Origin: Methanomassiliicoccaceae archaeon
GTDB taxonomy: Archaea; Thermoplasmatota; Thermoplasmata; Methanomassiliicoccales; Methanomethylophilaceae
Length of the DNA: 5,295 nucleotides
Assembly (NCBI GenBank): GCA_031260545.1
Contig: JAIRJQ010000104.1
Location: 1 to 5,295 of the forward strand
Reading direction: 5' to 3'
How positions within the stretch are numbered: the stretch's first letter is position 1; each line of letters opens with the position of its first letter. A program made the position numbers and the translations under genes. Under the pieces are notes generated by a model. That model was not told the DNA's origin, did not search any database, and saw only the letters and a program-made list of their open reading frames with translations. Of the stretch, positions 1 through 5,295 are shown one piece after another.

Positions 1-525
1 AAATACATTCATTTTTCAACGGGAGAACCGGACTACTACATCAACATAATGTCTCAAATAAGAGACAAAGAAAGAACGATAGTCTTCGACCCTGCACAGG
101 AGATACACAGGATATGGAAAAAAGAGAAGTTCATGACCGCGTTAGAATTATCGGACATACTGTTCTGCAACAAGTTCGAGTCGATGTCCGCATTGAAGTA
201 TGCGTCCGTCAGATCTTTTTCAGACATTGTCGAAAAAATGATAGTATGCACGGAAGGAGCGGAAGGCAGTGAGTTTTACAATAATGGTAAAAGGATGAAG
301 ATACCGGTGATCAATGCAAAACGCACTGCAGACAATACCGGAGCAGGGGACGCATACAGAGCAGGTTTTTATGCCGGCAAGTACAACAAATATTCAGATG
401 TCGACTCGTTAATAATAGGGGCGGCGACGGCATCGTTCGCAGTTGAAGAAGTAGGCGCACTATCCAACATCCCGTCCTTGGATGATGTTATGGTGCGTGC
501 AGACAAATATCTGGGGAAATTCTGA
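1..525 (+). CDS. PfkB-family sugar/nucleoside kinase, 3' part (N-terminus outside window)
   Basis: The reading frame is open from the first base, so the gene enters from the left. The Met at 49 is probably internal, because the 16 residues before it (KYIHFSTGEPDYYINI) fit the family pattern. 174 residues are visible. The PfkB signature DNTGAGDAYRAGF lies at about visible residues 111-123; the Asp of GAGD (codon 349-351) is the expected catalytic base and the glycines form the anion hole for the ATP-dependent phosphoryl transfer. The FDPAQE and NKFE segments, the spacing to GAGD, and the ending GAATASFAVEEVGALSNIPSLDDV resemble the archaeal nucleoside kinase MJ0406 from Methanocaldococcus more than ribokinase or fructokinase, as I recall them. 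The likely reaction is ATP plus nucleoside to nucleoside monophosphate, in the cytoplasm. The substrate lid is in the missing N-terminal half, so specificity is inference. Its TGA overlaps the ATG of the next gene by one base, implying co-transcription. Confidence 0.9.
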   Translation, partial: KYIHFSTGEPDYYINIMSQIRDKERTIVFDPAQEIHRIWKKEKFMTALELSDILFCNKFESMSALKYASVRSFSDIVEKMIVCTEGAEGSEFYNNGKRMKIPVINAKRTADNTGAGDAYRAGFYAGKYNKYSDVDSLIIGAATASFAVEEVGALSNIPSLDDVMVRADKYLGKF

Positions 526-1055
526 TGATCATCGCTCTTACCGGAACGCCCGGTACAGGAAAGACGGCCATTGCGTCATGTCTGAGAGAAAAAGGCGAGC
601 ATGTGATCGATCTCAACCGATACATCGATGAGAACGGGCTCAAGGAACGTTTCGATAAAAAAAGGGACACATACAACGTTGATCCTGATCGTTTGAACAG
701 ATCGCTGAAAGACTCGGTACCGAAGGATACGAATATATTTCTCGACGGCCACCTTTCTCATTTTCTCGATTGTGATATTATAATCGTGGTAAGGTGTAAT
801 CCCTCTGTGCTTCACGAAAGGTTAAGGAAGCGGAATTATGCATCATCAAAGATAATTGAGAATGTTCAGGCGGAGGCGCTTGACGTGATACTTTGCGAAT
901 CCGCTGAAACGAATGCGCATGTTTTTGAGATAGACAACACTTCATGTACAGCAGAGCAGGCAACCTTAATGGTGACGGACATCATTAACGGTAATTCGGA
1001 AAAATATAAACCCGGAAGCGTGAATTGGATCGAGGAGGCAGAAAAATGGTGTTAG
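525..1055 (+). CDS. AK6/Fap7-type adenylate kinase
   Basis: This 176-residue protein, normal length for the family (about 180), is a P-loop nucleoside monophosphate kinase. Walker A GTPGTGKT is at residues 7-14. DTYNVD (48-53), DGHLSHF (74-80, NMP-binding side), the lid region RLRKRNYASSKIIENVQAE (99-117) and the terminal PGSVNWIEE (163-171) are typical of archaeal AK6 proteins. It should transfer phosphate from ATP to AMP or a related monophosphate. The eukaryotic homologue Fap7/hCINAP also acts in small ribosomal subunit maturation through the uS11 protein; a ribosomal role here is inferred from the family only. The ATG at 525 overlaps the preceding TGA (ATGA), with a modest SD-like GGGGA at 513-517, so translational coupling is likely. 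It ends in TAG at 1053-1055, inside the start region of the next gene. Confidence 0.9.
   Translation: MIIALTGTPGTGKTAIASCLREKGEHVIDLNRYIDENGLKERFDKKRDTYNVDPDRLNRSLKDSVPKDTNIFLDGHLSHFLDCDIIIVVRCNPSVLHERLRKRNYASSKIIENVQAEALDVILCESAETNAHVFEIDNTSCTAEQATLMVTDIINGNSEKYKPGSVNWIEEAEKWC
1032..1038 (+). promoter_or_regulatory. Shine-Dalgarno site deciding the start at 1046
   Basis: GAGGAGG lies seven bases before ATG 1046, within the 3' end of the adenylate kinase gene. It supports ATG 1046 over the in-frame TTG at 1025, which has no such site and would only prepend MDRGGRK. Confidence 0.75.
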
Positions 1056-1705
1056 ACGGACACAGATCAAAAGCGGACTTCGCGATCACGCCCGTTGCAA
1101 AAAAATTGATCAACGTGAATCCGAACACAATATCGTGGATCGGTCTCATACTGGCGTTCATCTCCGGTCTTTTGTTCTACCTGTCCGGAGAGAAGAACGA
1201 ATGGCAATGGATGCTCCTTGCCGGTGCGATCGTTGTACTCGTCTCAGGATATTTTGACGCCCTCGACGGAAAAGTGGCGAAGCTTGCGGGCAAGGCGTCA
1301 AAGAAAGGAGACTATCTGGATCACGTGTTCGATCGGTACGCGGACATGTTCATGATCGGAGGCGTTGCCATCAGTACATGGTGCAACCCGTATATCGGGA
1401 TGTTCGCATTGGTCGGCGTTCTGCTGACGTCGTACATGGGGACGCAGGCGCAGGCCGTCGGCGCTCCGAGGCTTTACGCGGGACTTCTGGGAAGGGCGGA
1501 CCGTGTCGTTCTAAGCACGTTATTTCCGATAATACTCTTCATATCATTATGTCTCGGGAACACCGGATATATCAACTTCTTCGATCACGTCGAACTTTCA
1601 TGGCTTGAGATAATGATGCTGTGGTTCGCTGTTATCGGTAATCTGACGGCAATACAGAGAGCGATAGTAACGTGGAGAAACATGTCCAAAATGGAAAAGG
1701 AATGA
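1046..1705 (+). CDS. CDP-alcohol phosphatidyltransferase, probable archaetidylinositol phosphate synthase
   Basis: This 219-residue integral membrane enzyme of the CDP-alcohol phosphotransferase family starts at ATG 1046, seven bases after a strong SD. The family motif D-x2-D-G-x2-A-[R]-x8-G-x3-D-x3-D is present as D71, D74, G75, A78, K79, G88, D92 and D96; the usually Arg position is Lys79. The aspartates bind the two divalent metals and the CDP-lipid pyrophosphate. DRYAD (96-100) and the later GTQAQAVGAP...GLLGRADR stretch (132-153) resemble archaeal inositol-phosphate-using members. They would condense CDP-archaeol with L-myo-inositol 1-phosphate to give archaetidylinositol phosphate and CMP. 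About six hydrophobic segments are visible, near 31-47, 55-70, 101-113, 115-131, 154-171 and 185-202. The substrate is inferred; archaetidylserine or archaetidylglycerol phosphate synthesis is possible. The gene overlaps the adenylate kinase end by 10 bases and ends in TGA directly against the opposing priL stop. Confidence 0.88.
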   Translation: MVLDGHRSKADFAITPVAKKLINVNPNTISWIGLILAFISGLLFYLSGEKNEWQWMLLAGAIVVLVSGYFDALDGKVAKLAGKASKKGDYLDHVFDRYADMFMIGGVAISTWCNPYIGMFALVGVLLTSYMGTQAQAVGAPRLYAGLLGRADRVVLSTLFPIILFISLCLGNTGYINFFDHVELSWLEIMMLWFAVIGNLTAIQRAIVTWRNMSKMEKE

Positions 1706-2758
1706 TCATTCCTTCTCTTTCTCTTCTTTCGGTCCGTCCCTGCCGTACGGCCGCGTCTTTATACGATAGTAAGTCAGAGGGTGCGCAAATCTTCCGCTGT
1801 TGCAAAGGTCGTCCGGTTCGTAGCAGATCCCGTAACTTTTCATCGTAGAACATTCCGGCGGCGTGTATTCTGTGCCGCTCCCCTCGCCGGTTATGTGCTT
1901 AACTTGGTATATCGTCTTCGATTCATCAAAGTCCGGCGATTTTGCGAACATGGCCATTATCTGTTCCGAGTCCATTCCCAATGTATGTAAGAAAGAGACC
2001 AACGCGAACCTTCCGCTGTGCGGTAAGTTCAATCCGTTCTGTGTTCCGATGAGCAGTGTGCGCATACATGGCGGGAAGCTCTCCACCGCAACGTCGCCGC
2101 CGACCGGATCACCAAACTTCGTCTTCATCTCGATAAGCGCGGCTTCAACGAATTTGATATCATTCGCCATCTCTTCCTTTATGTCCTTGGGCACATCCAA
2201 CGGTAATTCCGATTCGATCTTATCCTGCAGCGAGTTCTGTAACGCACGGCAGAACTTATCGTTCGATAGGAAAACATTACCGTTAAAGAGCTCAGAATTG
2301 ACGAGCTTCCATTCGACGCTCTTTATCCTTGATGAAAGTCTCAGATAATCGGTGAAGTGCATCATCAGCATATCATCTTTTGAAACTGCATCAACTTTCA
2401 GTTCCTTTGCGATGGAAATGACAGTGCTGGCACGTTCTTCTTCGAGAAGTCCGCTCATTCTTACGGACTCCGCAAGCGCGTACCGTTTTGTAAGGAATCG
2501 GTCGTTCACGCAGGACACAAGCATTCTCGCATACGGATATGAAAGAACTTCCATGAGCCGGTCATATGCGAAATTCGCCAAAGGAACATAGGATACTTCC
2601 GATCTGCGTATCGACTCGAGTACGCGGCCCCTCCCTCTTTTTCTGGCAGGTGCGTACGAAGGAGAAAATACCAATGAGAACACATCGGCGGATTGCGATT
2701 CCGCGAATGCCGCGGACTCTTCCAAGAACGGATATTTCGCAGCACGCAGAGTGTCCAT
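1706..2758 (-). CDS. priL: DNA primase large subunit PriL
   Basis: This 350-residue protein is the regulatory large subunit of archaeal/eukaryotic-type primase. With catalytic PriS it makes the RNA (or DNA) primers for replication. The C-terminal iron-sulfur domain is recognisable: four candidate [4Fe-4S] ligands at C231 (PPCM), C303 (PPEC), C312 (GIC) and C319 (DLC), the HSGRFAL motif (247-253) and the conserved HPLTYYR (326-332). The N-terminal half is mainly helical and charged, as expected for the PriS-contacting domain. Length matches the family (about 350-400). The tail after HPLTYYR is short and highly charged (KEEKEKE). ATG at 2758 lacks a good SD, but a TATA-like box sits 23-29 bases upstream, which fits a leaderless transcript. 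It lies 30 bases after the radical SAM gene on the same strand; no priS is visible in the window. Confidence 0.95.
   Translation of the reverse strand: MDTLRAAKYPFLEESAAFAESQSADVFSLVFSPSYAPARKRGRGRVLESIRRSEVSYVPLANFAYDRLMEVLSYPYARMLVSCVNDRFLTKRYALAESVRMSGLLEEERASTVISIAKELKVDAVSKDDMLMMHFTDYLRLSSRIKSVEWKLVNSELFNGNVFLSNDKFCRALQNSLQDKIESELPLDVPKDIKEEMANDIKFVEAALIEMKTKFGDPVGGDVAVESFPPCMRTLLIGTQNGLNLPHSGRFALVSFLHTLGMDSEQIMAMFAKSPDFDESKTIYQVKHITGEGSGTEYTPPECSTMKSYGICYEPDDLCNSGRFAHPLTYYRIKTRPYGRDGPKEEKEKE
1709..1730 (+). terminator. Possible pyrimidine-tract terminator of the left operon
   Basis: Right after the operon's last stop, 22 bases are only C and T, including TTT runs; on the opposite strand they encode the Lys/Glu-rich tail of PriL. 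Archaeal RNA polymerase often terminates at U-rich stretches without a hairpin, so this is a candidate. The T runs are short, and the composition may just reflect the KEEKEKE codons. Confidence 0.25.
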
Positions 2759-2780
2759 GCTGACTTTATGGGTTTGCGGT

Positions 2781-2787
2781 ATTATAA
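2781..2787 (-). promoter_or_regulatory. TATA-like box for priL
   Basis: Reading the minus strand, TTATAAT occupies -29 to -23 relative to the A of the priL ATG, in the gap between the radical SAM stop and priL. Archaeal TATA boxes sit about 26 bases before the transcription start, so initiation would fall on or next to the ATG. This agrees with the lack of an SD. It does not exclude readthrough from the upstream gene. Confidence 0.45.
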
Positions 2788-2788
2788 T

Positions 2789-4396
2789 TCATTCGAACGT
2801 CACCATATGGATCAAACGTTCCGCCACGGACGCATCATCAACTGCCGCAGTGAATTCTTCCGCGTTCCTGAACGGTCTCGATAACACTATCTTTGCCGCC
2901 CTTTTCTTGCCGATCCCGGGAAGCGATGATATTGCGGACATACTTGCTCTGTTTATCGGGAACGGAAATTCAATTCCTGTTATTGACCTGAACCCATGTT
3001 CCGTTACGACAACATCACAAAATCTGTTCAGTTCCGTTCTGTAAGGGATGCCGATAAGTATAGGATAAGTGCCGATCTGCCTTCCGAATGTGATGCCGTT
3101 GTCGTCTATCTCTAAATAGACATTCTTCATGATCGTACCAACCGGTACGATCCTTCTCAGCATCGGAGCATCGATATTTTCACGTACCTCTTGCTTATAT
3201 TTTTTGAATTTGTTGTGATCTACTTTAGTTTCAAATTCTCTTCTCACCGGGAGGACCTGACGGATGTTTATCCTTCTTACCATAAGATCCTCGGCAAGCA
3301 GTCTTTTCAGAAGTTCAACGTTCGCCGCATTTGTTTTCACGGTTTCCCCGTCCAGTCCGGATATAAGATTAAGTCCCGGAAGCAGCTTGGGCATTCCGTT
3401 CTCTCCGCGTTCAGATCCTATCTCATTTATCATACGCACCGCGGTGATCACCTGTTCCGGCGTTGAATTCAGGTTGTTAGCCCTTATCACATTAATGTCA
3501 GCACTTTCCATGCCTAACGCAAGGACATTCCCGGGGGTGCAGCACTCGGCCAGCGTCTCTAATATCGATCCGGATTCGTTCCGATGTTCCGCGATCACCG
3601 CAGGATTCGCATTATCCACATGTAAGACATCAAATTTCATTTCGCGAAGCGATATGAATAATTCGTTCACTATGTCTGGCTTAGGTTTAGGTATACCTAA
3701 ATAATCATTGGAACCGTATGATATTATACATGTCTGGCCACCTATCCTTATGTTCCTCACTCCGAGCTCCTTCAACCGGGAGACCTCTTCCAATACGTCG
3801 TCCGGAGAACGCATCAACGGTTCTCCTTTCAGCGGTTCGATGCAGTACGAGCACCCTCCGCTCATGAATCTGTGGCAACCTCTGTATGTTTCTACTTCAG
3901 CGATAAGAGGCTGCGGGTGATCATGGTGCATTTTGACGATATCGGCGCCAAGGACCATCCATCTGTTCCATTCATCCAGTGTTCTCAGGCGTTCTCCGAC
4001 CTCTTTGCCTGTTATACCATCATACAGGGATGCGGCAAGGTCCGTCCTTATCTGAAAGTTAAATCCTTCCGCGGCGTCCGAGGATGATGACGATCCGCCG
4101 ATCAGTCTCCATCCGCTGAGTTTTGGCAGTATTGCGGATATCTCGTTGACAGACATCGGCATGGACCTGAGATAACGTCCGGGAACGGTGTTCCCGGAAA
4201 GTACGACGCTCACATCCGCCTTTGGTATTTTGTGGCCGTTACGTATCTTATCTATGGTGACATAATCAACGACCGCCCCGGCATCAATGGCGGCCCCGGC
4301 CACGGAACGGACCATCGGTGATATATACGGCGGAACGCCGAGCGCCGCAGGGTCATCGATATACCCATCGATAAGAAGCACTTTTATGTCTGTCAT
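2789..4396 (-). CDS. Radical SAM protein with C-terminal helix-hairpin-helix (COG1031-like)
   Basis: This 535-residue protein resembles the archaeal family annotated as radical SAM enzyme with C-terminal helix-hairpin-helix, whose function is, to my knowledge, unknown. An N-terminal Rossmann-like region (about 1-165) opens with LLIDGYIDDPAALGVPPYIS, similar to cobalamin-binding-like domains of other radical SAM enzymes. The cluster-binding motif is C174-x7-C182-x2-C185 (YRGCHRFMSGGCSYC), not the standard C-x3-C-x2-C; GGQ (219-221) and GMES (295-298) look like SAM-barrel elements. A small domain with VPVGTIMKNVYLEI, GRQIGTYP and VGIP-like segments (about 417-451) follows. The HhH is near 490-504 (SSLPGIGKKRAAKIV) and suggests nucleic acid contact. 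The start is ATG 4396; extending upstream would add 110 implausible hydrophobic residues and run across the promoter into malic enzyme. GTG 4402 is an alternative. It is upstream of priL and divergent from malic enzyme. Confidence 0.9.
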   Translation of the reverse strand: MTDIKVLLIDGYIDDPAALGVPPYISPMVRSVAGAAIDAGAVVDYVTIDKIRNGHKIPKADVSVVLSGNTVPGRYLRSMPMSVNEISAILPKLSGWRLIGGSSSSSDAAEGFNFQIRTDLAASLYDGITGKEVGERLRTLDEWNRWMVLGADIVKMHHDHPQPLIAEVETYRGCHRFMSGGCSYCIEPLKGEPLMRSPDDVLEEVSRLKELGVRNIRIGGQTCIISYGSNDYLGIPKPKPDIVNELFISLREMKFDVLHVDNANPAVIAEHRNESGSILETLAECCTPGNVLALGMESADINVIRANNLNSTPEQVITAVRMINEIGSERGENGMPKLLPGLNLISGLDGETVKTNAANVELLKRLLAEDLMVRRINIRQVLPVRREFETKVDHNKFKKYKQEVRENIDAPMLRRIVPVGTIMKNVYLEIDDNGITFGRQIGTYPILIGIPYRTELNRFCDVVVTEHGFRSITGIEFPFPINRASMSAISSLPGIGKKRAAKIVLSRPFRNAEEFTAAVDDASVAERLIHMVTFE

Positions 4397-4420
4397 TGTC
4401 ACCAATACTCGGTATTTCGA

Positions 4421-4434
4421 ATAAAGTATAAATA
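4421..4434 (+). promoter_or_regulatory. BRE/TATA-like element for malic enzyme
   Basis: A purine-rich ATAAAG precedes TATAAATA (4427-4434), similar to archaeal BRE plus TATA. A start about 26 bases downstream falls near 4456-4461, giving a leader of roughly 50 bases that would contain the 21-base palindrome and the SD. A second TATAAATAT at 4433-4441 would shift this by about 6 bases. Confidence 0.4.
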
Positions 4435-4438
4435 TAAA
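4426..4438 (-). promoter_or_regulatory. TATA-like box for the radical SAM gene
   Basis: Reading the minus strand, TTTATATTTATAC contains two overlapping TATA-like cores. The nearer one is centred about 32 bases before ATG 4396, putting the expected transcription start near 4402 and leaving a leader of only a few bases. GGTGA just before the ATG is only two bases away, too close for a normal SD, so translation is probably leaderless or nearly so. Confidence 0.4.
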
Positions 4439-4476
4439 TATTAATATCTTGCGTTTTACAGTGCGAATTCGAAAAT

Positions 4477-4497
4477 AAATTACGAATTTCGTAATTT
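4477..4497. promoter_or_regulatory. Perfect 21-bp palindrome, candidate operator
   Basis: The arms AAATTACGAA and TTCGTAATTT flank a single central T and are exact reverse complements. The palindrome ends one base before the SD of malic enzyme. Such symmetry fits a dimeric helix-turn-helix regulator. If transcribed, the RNA could also form an 8-bp stem (AAATTACG with CGTAATTT) with a 5-base loop next to the SD. The regulator is unknown. Confidence 0.55.
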
Positions 4498-4502
4498 GGA
4501 GG
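4498..4502 (+). promoter_or_regulatory. Shine-Dalgarno site of malic enzyme
   Basis: GGAGG ends eight bases before ATG 4511, an ideal position that fixes the start codon. It abuts the palindrome, so anything bound there would affect translation initiation or early elongation. Confidence 0.8.
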
Positions 4503-4510
4503 CAGAAAAC

Positions 4511-5295
4511 ATGACAAATGACAACCTGACGGTAGAAGAGCGTCTTGCAAAGGCAAAGCAGCCCGGAATAGATGCAATGATACTGCACAAATATTACGGA
4601 GGTAAGATAGAGACTGTACCGAAGGCCGCTGTGCGCAACTTCAGTGACTTCGCCATATGGTATTCCCCAGGTGTCGCGGAACCATGCAAAGCGATCAATA
4701 AGAATGTTGATGACGCATATGCGCACACATGCAAGTGGAACATGGTCGCCGTCGTTTCAGACGGAACGCGCGTGCTCGGCATGGGTGACATCGGGCCGGA
4801 GGCGGCGATGCCCGTTATGGAAGGAAAATCCATGCTGTTCAAATATCTGGGCGGTGTGGATTCCGTGCCTATTTGCCTTGACACGAAAGATCCTGAAAAA
4901 ATAATCGAAACGGTAAAGCTTATCGCACCCTCATTCGGCGGTATCAATCTTGAAGATATATCGATGCCCAAGTGTTTTGACATCCTTGACAGATTAAGAA
5001 AAGAATGCAAGATCCCGGTATGGCACGACGACCAGCAGGGTACGGCGACGGTAGAGGTCGCAGGCGCCATAAATGCGTTGAAGATAGTAGGCAAGAAGAT
5101 CAACGAGGCAAATCTGTGTCTCGTGGGTGCAGGCGCGGCGAACATTGCGATCGCAAGGTTACTTCTCGGCACAGGATTCAACCCGAAGAACCTGTGCATG
5201 GTGGACTCAAAGGGAATACTCAACCTTGAGAGAGAGGAGATAAAGAACACGTTCAAACAGAAATGGGAGATATGTCAGAAAACGGACGGTGCCGG
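4511..5295 (+). CDS. NAD(P)-dependent malic enzyme, 5' part (runs off window)
   Basis: The frame stays open from ATG 4511 to the window end, giving 261 residues. The protein oxidatively decarboxylates malate to pyruvate and CO2, reducing NAD or NADP. Hallmarks are WYSPGVAEPC (50-59) with Tyr51 as the likely catalytic acid, GMGDIGPEAAMPVMEGK (90-106) with Lys106 as the likely base, INLEDIS (145-151) with E148/D149 and HDDQQGT (172-178) with D173/D174 as metal ligands, then a Rossmann motif GAGAAN (206-211). It is the bacterial/archaeal MaeB-type; whether a C-terminal phosphotransacetylase-like domain follows cannot be seen. Usual length is about 400-450 without that domain, so roughly 60 percent may be present. 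Cofactor preference cannot be decided from the visible part. It is transcribed divergently from the radical SAM gene and preceded by a palindrome that may regulate it. Confidence 0.95.
   Translation, partial: MTNDNLTVEERLAKAKQPGIDAMILHKYYGGKIETVPKAAVRNFSDFAIWYSPGVAEPCKAINKNVDDAYAHTCKWNMVAVVSDGTRVLGMGDIGPEAAMPVMEGKSMLFKYLGGVDSVPICLDTKDPEKIIETVKLIAPSFGGINLEDISMPKCFDILDRLRKECKIPVWHDDQQGTATVEVAGAINALKIVGKKINEANLCLVGAGAANIAIARLLLGTGFNPKNLCMVDSKGILNLEREEIKNTFKQKWEICQKTDGA

Larger units (their letters stand above)
4397..4510. promoter_or_regulatory. Divergent intergenic promoter region
   Basis: The 114 bases between the radical SAM start (minus) and malic enzyme start (plus) are very AT-rich compared with the genes. 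They contain overlapping TATA-like tracts for both directions around 4426-4447, an EcoRI-like CGAATTCG palindrome at 4464-4471, a perfect 21-base palindrome at 4477-4497 and the malic enzyme SD. Transcription of the two genes probably competes for, or shares, the central AT tract. Confidence 0.7.

Noticed and set aside
49..525. Complete 158-residue kinase starting at Met 49
   Set aside because: The frame is open to the window edge, the upstream residues fit the family, and a PfkB kinase needs about 300 residues.
1025..1045. TTG start at 1025 for the CDP-alcohol phosphotransferase
   Set aside because: No SD precedes it, while ATG 1046 has GAGGAGG at seven bases; GAGGAGG itself would be inside the coding sequence.
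1053..1055. TAG stop of the adenylate kinase read as pyrrolysine, as possible in Methanomassiliicoccales
   Set aside because: The protein is already full length with the normal C-terminal PG-x-x-W motif, and readthrough would add only 17 residues before TGA at 1107; organism identity is also uncertain.
1863..2348. 161-residue plus-strand frame inside priL
   Set aside because: It is antisense to a well-supported PriL with all four cysteines; its Ser-rich composition is typical of a shadow frame.
4397..4726. N-terminal extension of the radical SAM frame to a start at 4726
   Set aside because: The extra 110 residues are hydrophobic, unlike the family, and lie antisense to the malic enzyme start and across the promoter; family similarity begins at MTDIKVLLIDGYIDD.
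4594..5256. 220-residue open frame on the minus strand
   Set aside because: It is entirely antisense to the clearly recognisable malic enzyme and shows no family motif.

Overview
This window is an archaeal chromosome segment with six protein genes and almost no spare DNA. Four families point to Archaea: an MJ0406-type PfkB nucleoside kinase, an AK6/Fap7-type adenylate kinase, an archaetidylinositol-phosphate-synthase-like CDP-alcohol phosphotransferase, and the iron-sulfur primase large subunit PriL. A fifth, the radical SAM/HhH protein, belongs to a mainly archaeal family. Moderate GC content, a mix of Shine-Dalgarno (SD) and apparently leaderless starts, and gene style suggest a euryarchaeote, perhaps Thermoplasmata/Methanomassiliicoccales. 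That placement is a guess; only 'archaeon' is well supported.

Layout. Positions 1-1705 (+) form a tight three-gene operon. It holds the 3' part of a nucleoside kinase, an adenylate kinase whose start overlaps the previous stop by one base, and a membrane CDP-alcohol phosphotransferase whose start lies inside the end of the adenylate kinase gene. Positions 1706-4396 (-) carry two co-oriented genes facing that operon: a radical SAM protein with a C-terminal helix-hairpin-helix (4396-2789), then priL (2758-1706). The two convergent gene sets meet with their stop codons directly abutted (TGATCA, 1703-1708). Positions 4397-4510 are an AT-rich divergent promoter region. From 4511 (+) a malic enzyme gene runs off the right edge.

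Functionally, the left operon combines nucleotide phosphorylation with inositol phospholipid synthesis. The minus-strand pair links a lagging-strand replication enzyme to an uncharacterised radical SAM enzyme. The malic enzyme is central carbon metabolism (malate to pyruvate). Its upstream region holds the most striking non-coding signal in the window: a perfect 10+1+10 palindrome abutting its ribosome binding site, a good candidate operator. No RNA gene, CRISPR array, insertion sequence or long repeat is visible, and no gap exceeds 300 bases.
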